Positions 35,824 to 43,133 of a DNA stretch of 64,000 bases are shown piece by piece. The number at the start of each line of letters is the position of its first letter. Position 1 is the first letter of the stretch. The translations under genes were made by a program, and so were the position numbers. The notes beneath the pieces were generated by a model that worked only from the letters and a program-made list of their open reading frames with translations, made no database searches and was not told the origin of the DNA. This DNA comes from Marivirga atlantica (GTDB taxonomy: Bacteria > Bacteroidota > Bacteroidia > Cytophagales > Cyclobacteriaceae), in the NCBI RefSeq assembly GCF_016734805.1, contig NZ_JAERQG010000004.1:514828-578827 (forward strand), given 5' to 3'.

Positions 35824-37221
35824 TTATAAAGAGTTTACGAAATCAATCACATTTTTTCTATCTGTTGCAGTCAATTGGCTAAATTGATTTTTGGCTTTTT
35901 CAGCTTCTCCACCATGCCACAAAATAGCTTCTTCTACATTTCTGGCTCTACCATCATGCAATAAGAAGGTATGTCCATTTACAGTTTCACTAAGCCCTAT
36001 TCCCCATAATGGTGCTGTTCTCCATTCTTTACCATTAGCCAACCCATCAGGTCGGTTGTCAGCTAAGCCTTCTCCCATGTCATGAACTAATAAATCTGTA
36101 TATGGAAAAATCTTTTGATTCTCGAACTCAGGTAAGTTAGGATGAGCCCCTGTTGTAAAAGATGGATTATGACAACTATTACATCCAATCTGGTTAAATA
36201 ATTGCTTTCCTTCAAGAATAGAGTCTGAGCTGAATGATCTTCGCATAGGAACAGCCAGCGTTTGAGAATAGAGTGTAACTCTATTCAAAATTGATTCTTT
36301 TAATTCAGGTTCGTTATCCTTAAATGCATCCTCGCAATCTTTTTGAGGTGCGGTACAAGTCTCACTAGGAAATATGCTCGATGTAATACCAATATCACCT
36401 AAAAAAGCCGCAGCTACTTGTTGCCTTACACTTGGCTGATTAGCTTTCCAGCCAAATCTGCCAACAACATTTCGTTTGCTTTCCACATCCCATACGTAAT
36501 TAATTTTACCAGAAATTCCATCTTGATCTTTATCGTCAATATCTTCTAACTTTTTTAGATCGTCTTCCGGAATGGCTTCAAGCAAACCCAAGCCAATTAA
36601 ATGACTGGCTAAACGAGGTGATATCATAGTACCTGAAGAAAACTCGCCATAATTGAGATCATAGAATTGATAATTCGGTCTTCTTAAACTAGCCGTCTTC
36701 CCATCAGGATAGGTGACTACTTCTTCTGTATAAGTCACTTTTACTTTACCTTCAGAGGGCACATCTACAATTCCCAAATGATTAAACTGACCTCCATAGC
36801 TTGGCTCAGGAAGAGTTTCCCAATCAATTTCAGAATTCCCAGGAACACTTAAACGGAATAAAAGATCAACAGGCTCTTCATCAGCTATGGTAGGTGGTGC
36901 TCCTTTGCCATCAAATTCATGACAACTAGAGCATGACCGTGCATTAAAAAGCGGGCCCAATCCATCTAAATCTTCTGTTGAAGATGGGGCCGTAACCCAA
37001 TTACGCTTGAAAAAGGCGTTACCAGTTACAAAATCCATGTCCTTACCTCCAGTAAGATTAGGAGCTGCGTGCCCGAAAGCATTCATTGAAAAATCATCCG
37101 TAGAGGCTGCACCTCCCGGATATTGCTCACCTTCTTCTAATAAAGACCTGTATAAGTCCTTTTCATTATTACAGGCAACAAGCAGATGGATTAAGATGGC
37201 AAATAGAAGTAAATTTCTCAT
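35824..37221 (-). CDS. di-haem oxidoreductase family lipoprotein (DUF1111, thiol-oxidoreductase-like)
   Basis: Cytochrome c-type protein of 465 residues from ATG 37221, chosen because MRNLLLFAILIHLLVACNN is a clean lipoprotein signal with Cys at residue 17. Two CxxCH haem sites are visible: CSSCHEF in the N-terminal domain and CNSCHNPSF in the C-terminal domain. The motif LLHDGRARNVEEAILWHGGE near the C-terminus is a hallmark of the DUF1111 family. It lies between two imelysin genes, an arrangement known in iron-responsive loci of Proteobacteria and Bacteroidota. A role in periplasmic redox chemistry of iron is inferred. Confidence 0.9.
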   Translation of the reverse strand: MRNLLLFAILIHLLVACNNEKDLYRSLLEEGEQYPGGAASTDDFSMNAFGHAAPNLTGGKDMDFVTGNAFFKRNWVTAPSSTEDLDGLGPLFNARSCSSCHEFDGKGAPPTIADEEPVDLLFRLSVPGNSEIDWETLPEPSYGGQFNHLGIVDVPSEGKVKVTYTEEVVTYPDGKTASLRRPNYQFYDLNYGEFSSGTMISPRLASHLIGLGLLEAIPEDDLKKLEDIDDKDQDGISGKINYVWDVESKRNVVGRFGWKANQPSVRQQVAAAFLGDIGITSSIFPSETCTAPQKDCEDAFKDNEPELKESILNRVTLYSQTLAVPMRRSFSSDSILEGKQLFNQIGCNSCHNPSFTTGAHPNLPEFENQKIFPYTDLLVHDMGEGLADNRPDGLANGKEWRTAPLWGIGLSETVNGHTFLLHDGRARNVEEAILWHGGEAEKAKNQFSQLTATDRKNVIDFVNSL

Positions 37222-37290
37222 ACTTATAAAAGGCAAAACCAGCACAAAGATAATGGCTGGTTTATGCTTAAAACAAACTAAACAATTTAT

Positions 37291-38463
37291 TTAGATAGCG
37301 CTAGGGTCAAATTCGAAACCAAGAACACTAGCAGCCTCGGCTAATTTATCTCCCTGTGCTCGCAATAAGGTTATTGCTGTAACAATTCTTTCTCTTCCTT
37401 CAGGATTCAGAATCTCTTGATCGAAAGGAGGTTGAATAGCCTTACATGCTGCCACACTTTCTTCCATATTTGTTTTAATCGCTTCAGCAAGGTCAGCATC
37501 TTTATCCTTTAAAAGATCATGAATGCTAACTCCCTTAATAACTGTTCCAGAGTTAGTTTCATACCTACCTAAATATACATTTTGAATACCTAATGCATTG
37601 TTTACAATATCTCGATGTGTATTATCGCTAAAGCAAGAGTGTTCATCTTCCTTTGATTGTAAATCATAAGCTACAAACATTCTTTCTCCTGCCAACTCTC
37701 CTTTGCTGAGCTTCCCAAGTGCAGATATTATATTTTCTATTGATTTCTGTGGTGTTGCTGTAAAGCTTTCTCTAAAATTGTTTCCTCCGCTATCCCATTC
37801 TTGCACTAGTGAAGACAAATCTGCAACTAAAAGTTTAGTCACCTCATTTAAATAGGTTGATCTTCTATCTTGGTTAGAGGCAGTTCCTTCATTAGTTGTA
37901 AGGTAATCAGTATAAGGTCTTTCACCTCCTCCAGGGCCTTCACTTAAATCTTGCCCCCAAAGTAAAAATTCAATAGCATGATAGCCTGAACTTACGTTGG
38001 TCTCACTTCCCTGCTCATTTAGCTCGGCAATCATATCAGCATTGATATCAGGAAAGACGTCTGGGCTATTGATAATATTCGCGTTACTTTCTGCACCACC
38101 TATGACATAATCAATATATGCCTCATCGAGTGGCCAGGCATTTAACTGTCCTTCAGGACCGTCTTCATCATCAATTGGTCCTCCATAAAAACGGAAAGCC
38201 TCTGTTTGTCCATAACTTTCTCTGGCATTCAGCCAGGCATCTTTTGCAGCTTCCATTCTAGCTTGAGAAGGTTCCGCTATAAACTCGTTTATTTTACTCT
38301 GAAGTTGCATGGCATCTTCATAGGTATCTTTATAATTGGCTAAAACTATCTCGGAATAGTTTTCTACTACATCACTACTTACTGAAGCTTCTTGTTCAGC
38401 ACTATCACAGGCGCTTAGAATAAAAAAGGATGCTGATAGTATCAGGTAAAAAATATTTCGCAT
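37291..38463 (-). CDS. imelysin-family lipoprotein (IrpA-like), canonical
   Basis: Lipoprotein of 390 residues, lipobox LSAC. It carries the full imelysin signature GYHAIEFLLWGQD with His162 and Glu165, followed by a Gly/Glu-rich segment and RPYTDYL as in IrpA-like iron-regulated proteins. First gene of the three-gene operon with the di-haem protein (69-nt gap) and the degenerate imelysin. A very good Bacteroidota promoter lies upstream at 38499-38528, bracketed by a direct repeat. Family knowledge links imelysins to iron acquisition, so iron-dependent control is likely but unproven here. Confidence 0.92.
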   Translation of the reverse strand: MRNIFYLILSASFFILSACDSAEQEASVSSDVVENYSEIVLANYKDTYEDAMQLQSKINEFIAEPSQARMEAAKDAWLNARESYGQTEAFRFYGGPIDDEDGPEGQLNAWPLDEAYIDYVIGGAESNANIINSPDVFPDINADMIAELNEQGSETNVSSGYHAIEFLLWGQDLSEGPGGGERPYTDYLTTNEGTASNQDRRSTYLNEVTKLLVADLSSLVQEWDSGGNNFRESFTATPQKSIENIISALGKLSKGELAGERMFVAYDLQSKEDEHSCFSDNTHRDIVNNALGIQNVYLGRYETNSGTVIKGVSIHDLLKDKDADLAEAIKTNMEESVAACKAIQPPFDQEILNPEGRERIVTAITLLRAQGDKLAEAASVLGFEFDPSAI

Positions 38464-38498
38464 TTATATTTTATTTAGATTGATTAAAAATAATAACG

Positions 38499-38528
38499 CA
38501 AATATAAGAGGCTTTATGAATGGATCAA
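38499..38528 (-). promoter_or_regulatory. promoter of the imelysin operon
   Basis: On the minus strand a TTG (38528-38526), a 19-nt spacer and TATATTTG (38506-38499) match the Bacteroidota sigma-A consensus TTG-N19-TAnnTTTG exactly. The predicted transcription start is near 38492, giving a leader of about 29 nt before ATG 38463. Confidence 0.68.
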
Positions 38529-38542
38529 ACAATTGCTTAAAA

Positions 38543-38565
38543 TTATTTAGATTCATTCTTAATAA
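38543..38565. promoter_or_regulatory. candidate operator palindrome, repeated downstream of the promoter
   Basis: Imperfect 23-bp palindrome TTATTTAGATT-C-ATTCTTAATAA with 9 of 11 arm positions matching, upstream of the -33 element. Its left arm TTATTTAGATT recurs as a direct repeat at 38471-38481, inside the predicted leader. Size and A/T-richness would suit a Fur-type regulator, but the sequence is not a textbook Fur box. Confidence 0.35.
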
Positions 38566-38618
38566 CTAGATTAGCAATTAGATAATATATAAATCACCTC
38601 TTAATACATCTGAGCCAT

Positions 38619-38626
38619 TAATTTTG
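38619..38626 (+). promoter_or_regulatory. candidate -7 element of the NPP phosphodiesterase gene
   Basis: TAATTTTG matches TAnnTTTG, 18 nt upstream of ATG 38645. It covers the alternative upstream TTG start, which favours the ATG. No clear -33 TTG. Confidence 0.38.
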
Positions 38627-38644
38627 AATAAAATTAGCGGTTAC

Positions 38645-39871
38645 ATGAAAATGCGTTTAGTTCTATTCTACTTATGTTTTGCAAGTTTAGGTTTTGCACA
38701 AAACAAGCAAAAACCCCAGCAATACGTAGTTTTAGTCTCGTTTGATGGATTCAGACATGATTATGTAAAGTTATATAACACGCCAAATTTTGATAAACTC
38801 ATTAAAAAAGGGGTGAGTGCAAAATCATTAATTCCCTCCTTCCCCAGTAAGACCTTCCCCAATCATTATACTCTAGTAACAGGTCTTTATCCAGCTCATC
38901 ATGGTTTGGTAGACAACAACTTTTTGGATAGAGATAGAGCAGAAGTTTATACTATGAGCAAACGTGCATTGGTGCAAGATGATTATTACTATGGAGGCCA
39001 GCCTTTATGGCAGTACGTTCATAAATTCGGTTTGAAGTCAGCCTCTTACTTTTGGGTAGGCTCTGAAGCTCCCATCAATGGCAGTTATCCTGATTATTAC
39101 TATCAATATGATGGCTCAGTAAGTAATGAGCAAAGAATTAAGCAGGTGACTAAATGGTTGAAGCTTCCGGCCGATAAAAGACCTCAATTTATTAGCCTCT
39201 ATTTTTCATTGGTCGACTCACAAGGACATAGAAATGGACCTGTATCAGCGGGCGCAGCTCAAGCTGTTGAAGAAGCTGATAGGCTATTAGGTAAACTGAT
39301 GAAACAAATCTCTAAAAATGATTTAGCAATTAATCTGATCGTAGTTTCCGATCATGGCATGAGACAGTTAGCAAATAAACAAGAAACGTTCTTACAACTA
39401 GATGATTTTGTAGACTTAAACTCCCCGGATTATAAAGTAGTCAATAGCGGAACTCACGCCCAGGTTTATTTTTCAGATAGCAGTAAAATTGATGAGTTGT
39501 TTAATGGGCTTTCCAATCAGCAGTTTATTAAAGTTTATAAAAAAGGTAAATTTCCTGAACACTGCAATTATAATGTTAAGAGTAATAGAATTGGTGATTT
39601 AATTATTACTACCGCAGAGAATAATAAAGTATTAAGCACAAGAAATTGGTCTCCTGGTGACTCAGACTATATTGGCGTACACGGATATGATCCTATTATA
39701 GAAGACATGCACGGGATTTTCTATGCCAAAGGCCCCGCTTTCAAGAATGGAATTAGAACAGCTTCTTTCGAGAATATACATGTATATCCTCTCATTTGTC
39801 AAATTCTGGGTATTCCTATCCCTGATGATATTGATGGTACTATTGAAAAGCTCTCATCGATATTAAAATAA
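38645..39871 (+). CDS. ectonucleotide pyrophosphatase/phosphodiesterase (NPP) family protein
   Basis: Exported member of the alkaline-phosphatase superfamily, 408 residues from ATG 38645; the longer TTG reading adds residues in front of the signal peptide MKMRLVLFYLCFASLGFAQ and overlaps a -7 element. The zinc ligands and nucleophile are recognisable: VSFDGFRHDY, nucleophile Thr70 in SKTFPNHYTL, DSQGHRNGP, VVSDHGM and a late His in THAQ. The family hydrolyses phosphodiester or pyrophosphate bonds of nucleotides and lipids in the periplasm; the exact substrate is unknown. It is monocistronic and ends at a hairpin repeated 405 bp away. Confidence 0.92.
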   Translation: MKMRLVLFYLCFASLGFAQNKQKPQQYVVLVSFDGFRHDYVKLYNTPNFDKLIKKGVSAKSLIPSFPSKTFPNHYTLVTGLYPAHHGLVDNNFLDRDRAEVYTMSKRALVQDDYYYGGQPLWQYVHKFGLKSASYFWVGSEAPINGSYPDYYYQYDGSVSNEQRIKQVTKWLKLPADKRPQFISLYFSLVDSQGHRNGPVSAGAAQAVEEADRLLGKLMKQISKNDLAINLIVVSDHGMRQLANKQETFLQLDDFVDLNSPDYKVVNSGTHAQVYFSDSSKIDELFNGLSNQQFIKVYKKGKFPEHCNYNVKSNRIGDLIITTAENNKVLSTRNWSPGDSDYIGVHGYDPIIEDMHGIFYAKGPAFKNGIRTASFENIHVYPLICQILGIPIPDDIDGTIEKLSSILK

Positions 39872-39923
39872 AAAATCCTGATAGTTTTTGCTATCAGGAT
39901 TTAAAGAAGGGTGAAAGATGGGA
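39866..39923. repeat. 58-bp direct repeat, copy 1 (terminator plus tRNA-His 3'-end sequence)
   Basis: Matches 40271-40328 at a fixed offset of 405 bp in 51 of 58 positions; six of the seven differences are the hairpin loop and one is at 39902. The right part (39903-39923) is the 3' end of tRNA-His with its trailer, but here it has no tRNA body attached. Confidence 0.9.
39871..39904. terminator. terminator hairpin, copy 1
   Basis: Stem AAATCCTGATAG / CTATCAGGATTT (39873-39884 and 39891-39902) with loop TTTTTG, flanked by A/T tracts. It directly follows the NPP stop and also faces the GIY-YIG gene from the other strand. Confidence 0.82.
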
Positions 39924-39968
39924 TGGTGACGAAGCAGGGCTTGTCACCATGATGACCGAAGCGTCATC
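39923..39968. repeat. two short palindromes after the GIY-YIG gene
   Basis: ATGGTGAC...GTCACCAT (39923-39950, inner AAGC/GCTT pairing with one bulged base) is followed immediately by GATGAC-CGAAGC-GTCATC (39951-39968), which overlaps the GIY-YIG stop codon. Both contain GAAGC. They fill the gap between the gene and the duplicated tRNA end and resemble REP-type palindromes. Confidence 0.5.
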
Positions 39969-40263
39969 ACTCAATCTTATCTACCAATTCTCTTCCTTGA
40001 AAAGTCAATTCGTTTGAATATTTGTTTATGAACAAGAGAAGTTTCGTTCTATTTAGATTTTTCAGTTTTCGTTCTAGTGCTAAAGCTTCCTTCCTATTCT
40101 CTTTTGTTGTTACCCAAACCAAAAACCAATCATTAGCTCTGGATGTATAATACTCATTACCACCTAGATGATATGATAGTCTCTCATCAAAATTTGAGGT
40201 CTGACCTTTATAAAATCTATCTAAAACACTTGAATAAAGAACATACACTTTAAAAGTTGGCAT
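39967..40263 (-). CDS. single-domain GIY-YIG nuclease family protein
   Basis: UPF0213/YhbQ-like protein of 98 residues. The GIY-YIG core is visible as VYVLYSS (Tyr7) and FYKGQT (Tyr18-Gly20), with catalytic-type Arg28, His32 and Glu64 (ALALERK) in the expected order. There is no DNA-binding domain. The gene lies between two copies of a repeat made of the tRNA-His 3' end and its terminator, only 17 nt after the terminator of the tRNA gene, with no promoter that I can recognise. Many Bacteroidota carry several of these genes near tRNA or rRNA genes as I recall; the nuclease activity and any mobility role are inference. Confidence 0.88.
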   Translation of the reverse strand: MPTFKVYVLYSSVLDRFYKGQTSNFDERLSYHLGGNEYYTSRANDWFLVWVTTKENRKEALALERKLKNLNRTKLLLFINKYSNELTFQGRELVDKIE

Positions 40264-40270
40264 GCCTTAA

Positions 40271-40328
40271 AAATAAAAAATCCTGATAGCAAAAACTATC
40301 AGGATTAAAAGAAGGGTGAAAGATGGGA
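40271..40328. repeat. 58-bp direct repeat, copy 2 (at the true tRNA-His 3' end)
   Basis: Partner of 39866-39923. It includes the terminator (40276-40307) and the last 14 nt of the tRNA gene. The hairpin core TCCTGATAG-CAAAAA-CTATCAGGA is the exact reverse complement of the copy 1 core. Confidence 0.9.
40276..40307 (-). terminator. terminator hairpin of tRNA-His, copy 2
   Basis: Stem AATCCTGATAG / CTATCAGGATT (40279-40289 and 40296-40306), loop CAAAAA, followed on the minus strand by a T-rich stretch. It lies 8 nt past the tRNA 3' end. Confidence 0.82.
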
Positions 40329-40389
40329 CTCGAACCCACGACCTCCTGAACCACAATCAGGCGTTCTAACCAACTGAACTACGATCACC
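40315..40389 (-). tRNA. tRNA-His (anticodon GTG)
   Basis: The minus strand folds into a cloverleaf. D stem GTTC/GAAC, anticodon stem CCTGA/TCAGG around TTGTGGT (anticodon GTG) and T stem GTGGG/CCCAT with loop TTCGAGT are all sound. A G at position -1 pairs with C73, the identity mark of tRNA-His. CCA is not encoded. The acceptor stem is odd: GTGATCG opposes CTTTCAC, giving adjacent U5-U68 and C6-U67 mismatches. The mismatched 3' strand is exactly the part present in the 58-bp repeat. It has a good promoter and a terminator. Confidence 0.93.
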
Positions 40390-40402
40390 ATTTTTGGGAT
40401 CA

Positions 40403-40430
40403 CAAAGGTATGTCTAATTTATGAAATCAA
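40403..40430 (-). promoter_or_regulatory. promoter of tRNA-His
   Basis: Minus strand TTG (40430-40428), 17-nt spacer, TACCTTTG (40410-40403), a good match to the Bacteroidota consensus, placing the start a few bases ahead of the tRNA 5' end. Confidence 0.62.
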
Positions 40431-40453
40431 AAATATGTTTATTGATTTTTTTC

Positions 40454-41791
40454 TTAAACTTTAAAACTCAATCGTTCTCCTAAGGTTCCCTCAATTATTT
40501 TACCATTATCATATACCTTATTACCGTTTACAAAGGTGCTATCAACCCTTGATTTAAAAGTATGACCTTCAAAAGGTGACCAGCCGCATTTAGAAAGAAT
40601 ATTACTTTCTGTCACCTCAAAACCACCATTAAGATCAACCAAAGTAAAATCGGCATAGTAACCTTCTCTTATGTATCCTCTATCTTTCACACTAAAAAGT
40701 ATAGCAGGATTGTGTGCTGCTTTTTGGGCGATAAAAGGCAGCGTCATTTTGCCCTGATGATAAAAATCTAATAGAGCCAATAAACTATGCTGCACTAAAG
40801 GCCCACCGGAAGGTGCCTGAAAGTATTTATTGTTCTTTTCCTCTTTGGTATGCGGTGCATGATCAGTGGCAATAACATCAATCCTACCATCAAGCACGGC
40901 ACGCATAATTTCGTCTCTGTCCTGAGCTGTTTTTACTGCCGGATTCCATTTAATAAACGCACCCTTGTCTTCATAGTCCTTATCAGAAAACCACAAATGA
41001 TGAATACAGGCTTCTGAGGTAATCTTTTTCTGTTCAAGCGGCAAGGTATTACCAAATAAATTAGTTTCCTTTCCTGTAGAAATGTGCAAGACATGCAACC
41101 TGGAACCATGCTTCTTTGCCAGCTCAACCGCCAATGACGAAGACAGATAACAAGCCTCTTCACTTCTTATAACAGGGTGCATACTAATAGGTACATCCTC
41201 ACCAAACTGTTCTTTGGCCTTTGCTGTATTAGCCCTAATGGTTGTTTCATCTTCACAATGCGTGGCAATAAGCATAGGTACTTTAGAGAAAATATTATTT
41301 AATGTATCTTCATTATCTACCAACATATTGCCTGTAGAACTTCCCATAAAAACCTTTACCCCGCAAACGGACTTCGGATCAGTTTTTAACACCTCTTCTA
41401 CATTATCATTACTGGCACCCATGAAGAAGGAATAATTCGCTATAGACTTTTTAGCCGCTAATTGATATTTATCTTCAAGTAATTCTTGCGTTAAGGCATT
41501 TGGTACCGTATTAGGCATTTCCATAAAAGAAGTAACACCTCCGGCAACTGCAGCACGAGACTCAGTAAAAAGCTCTGCCTTATGAGTTAGACCAGGTTCA
41601 CGAAAATGTACCTGGTCATCAATTAAACCTGGAAAGAGGTGTTTTCCTGCAGCATCGATTACTTCGTTGGCTTCACTTGCGCTAATTTGGTTGGCAATTT
41701 TCTCAAACCTTCCGTTGCTTATTAATACATCCTTAGGTTCAATCTTACCTTCATTTACTATATTTGCATTTGTAATCAGTAGCTTTCCCAT
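40454..41791 (-). CDS. pyrC: dihydroorotase (amidohydrolase, COG0044 type)
   Basis: Cyclic amidohydrolase of 445 residues that closes carbamoyl-aspartate to dihydroorotate in pyrimidine synthesis. Metal-site motifs are LIDDQVHFREPG (Gln60, His62), ATHCED, LHVLHIST and IATDHAPHTKEEK. The usual HxH of the first motif is QxH here, with the first metal ligand replaced by Gln; as I recall, dihydroorotases of Bacteroidota such as Porphyromonas share this. The substrate-binding PGLIDD and MEMPNT segments are normal. The gene diverges from the helicase gene with only 21 nt between starts. An allantoinase-like role is a less likely alternative. Confidence 0.88.
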   Translation of the reverse strand: MGKLLITNANIVNEGKIEPKDVLISNGRFEKIANQISASEANEVIDAAGKHLFPGLIDDQVHFREPGLTHKAELFTESRAAVAGGVTSFMEMPNTVPNALTQELLEDKYQLAAKKSIANYSFFMGASNDNVEEVLKTDPKSVCGVKVFMGSSTGNMLVDNEDTLNNIFSKVPMLIATHCEDETTIRANTAKAKEQFGEDVPISMHPVIRSEEACYLSSSLAVELAKKHGSRLHVLHISTGKETNLFGNTLPLEQKKITSEACIHHLWFSDKDYEDKGAFIKWNPAVKTAQDRDEIMRAVLDGRIDVIATDHAPHTKEEKNNKYFQAPSGGPLVQHSLLALLDFYHQGKMTLPFIAQKAAHNPAILFSVKDRGYIREGYYADFTLVDLNGGFEVTESNILSKCGWSPFEGHTFKSRVDSTFVNGNKVYDNGKIIEGTLGERLSFKV

Positions 41792-41812
41792 TCGAATTCA
41801 AATTAAAGGTTC

Positions 41813-43132
41813 ATGTCGCAAGATATCTCATCATTTCAGGATTTTAAACTAAATAAACAACTATTCAATGCTATTGATGATTTAGGCTATCAACAGCCAA
41901 GTGAAATTCAGCAGAAAGCCATACCCTTAGTACTAAATGGTCATGACGTAATCGGCATTGCACAAACTGGAACCGGTAAAACTGCCGCCTTTGTGCTACC
42001 TCTATTAATGAAAATTAAATTTGCTCAAGGTAATGATCCGCGAGCGCTGATTTTAGCACCCACCAGAGAGCTTGTAATGCAGGTATATGAAAACATATTA
42101 GCACTTGGGAAATATACTGATGTAAGAACAGTTTGCCTTTACGGAGGAATAGGGCCCAAAAAGCAGGCAGCTGAAGTAGCGGAGGGTTGTGATATTATTG
42201 TTTCTACACCTGGCCGATTACTTGATATTTATAAGGAAGGTGTGCTGAACGCCAAACTTATTAAAACCTTTATTTTAGATGAGGCTGATAAGATGATGGA
42301 CATGGGTTTTATGCCACAGATCAGGAATATCCTTGAACTGCTTCCTATGAAAAAACAAAACCTGTTTTTTTCAGCTACATTTCCTGATAAGGTTGAGAAA
42401 TATGCTCATGAGTTTACTGATTTTCCTGAAAAAGTAGAGGTAACGCCTCAAGCCACTACAGCAGAATTAATCGATCAGTACTTGTATCACGTTCCTAATT
42501 TCCTGACAAAAATTAACCTACTGGAGTACCTATTGAAGGATGAGATATTTGAAAGGGTAATCATATTTACTAAAACTAAGAAGTATGCCGACAATGTATT
42601 CCATTTTATTGAAAGGAAAGTAACTGAAAGCGTAAAGGTAATTCATGCGAATAAAGCTCAATCAACACGGATCAATTCCGTTCAGGCTTTTAGAGATGGT
42701 GGCATCAAAATTCTTGTGAGTACAGATGTAACGGCTCGTGGCATTGATATACCAGAAGTGAGCCACGTAATTAATTTTGATACTCCTGATAAGCCAACAG
42801 AATACGTGCACAGAGTAGGCCGAACCGGAAGAATTAAACATGAAGGTATTGCTATTAGCTTCGTAAATGAGGCTGAGAAATATAGCATTGAGGATATTGA
42901 AGCTCTTACCAACAAGAAAATTAAAGTACTAGCATTACCTGAAAATATAGAGATAGCCGAAACGCTTCCTCAAGAGCGAAAGGAAATTGAACAGGCCATT
43001 GACAGGTATAAGCACTTGAGAGATCCTGATTATAAAGGAGCTTTTCATGAGAAAAAACATAATTACACAGCCTCAGGAAAAAGAAGAGCTATCAAGAAAT
43101 CTAAAACAAAAGGTAAGAAAAGGAGAAAGTAA
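41813..43132 (+). CDS. DEAD-box ATP-dependent RNA helicase
   Basis: RNA helicase of 439 residues with the complete motif set: Q motif (GYQQPSEIQQKAIP), Walker A AQTGTGKT (residues 50-57), Ib-type PTRELVMQ, DEAD in LDEADKMMDMGF, SAT, and HRVGRTGR. The C-terminus is a very basic tail (KKSKTKGKKRRK) likely to bind RNA. It resembles RhlE/CshA-type enzymes used in ribosome assembly or mRNA turnover. Its stop lies one base from the stop of the convergent histidine kinase gene, with no terminator between. Confidence 0.95.
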   Translation: MSQDISSFQDFKLNKQLFNAIDDLGYQQPSEIQQKAIPLVLNGHDVIGIAQTGTGKTAAFVLPLLMKIKFAQGNDPRALILAPTRELVMQVYENILALGKYTDVRTVCLYGGIGPKKQAAEVAEGCDIIVSTPGRLLDIYKEGVLNAKLIKTFILDEADKMMDMGFMPQIRNILELLPMKKQNLFFSATFPDKVEKYAHEFTDFPEKVEVTPQATTAELIDQYLYHVPNFLTKINLLEYLLKDEIFERVIIFTKTKKYADNVFHFIERKVTESVKVIHANKAQSTRINSVQAFRDGGIKILVSTDVTARGIDIPEVSHVINFDTPDKPTEYVHRVGRTGRIKHEGIAISFVNEAEKYSIEDIEALTNKKIKVLALPENIEIAETLPQERKEIEQAIDRYKHLRDPDYKGAFHEKKHNYTASGKRRAIKKSKTKGKKRRK

Positions 43133-43133
43133 T

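Noticed and set aside
40276..40328. CRISPR-like or integron-like repeat
   Set aside because: Only two copies 405 bp apart, no spacers of constant length, no cas or integrase genes; it is a duplicated terminator and tRNA tail.
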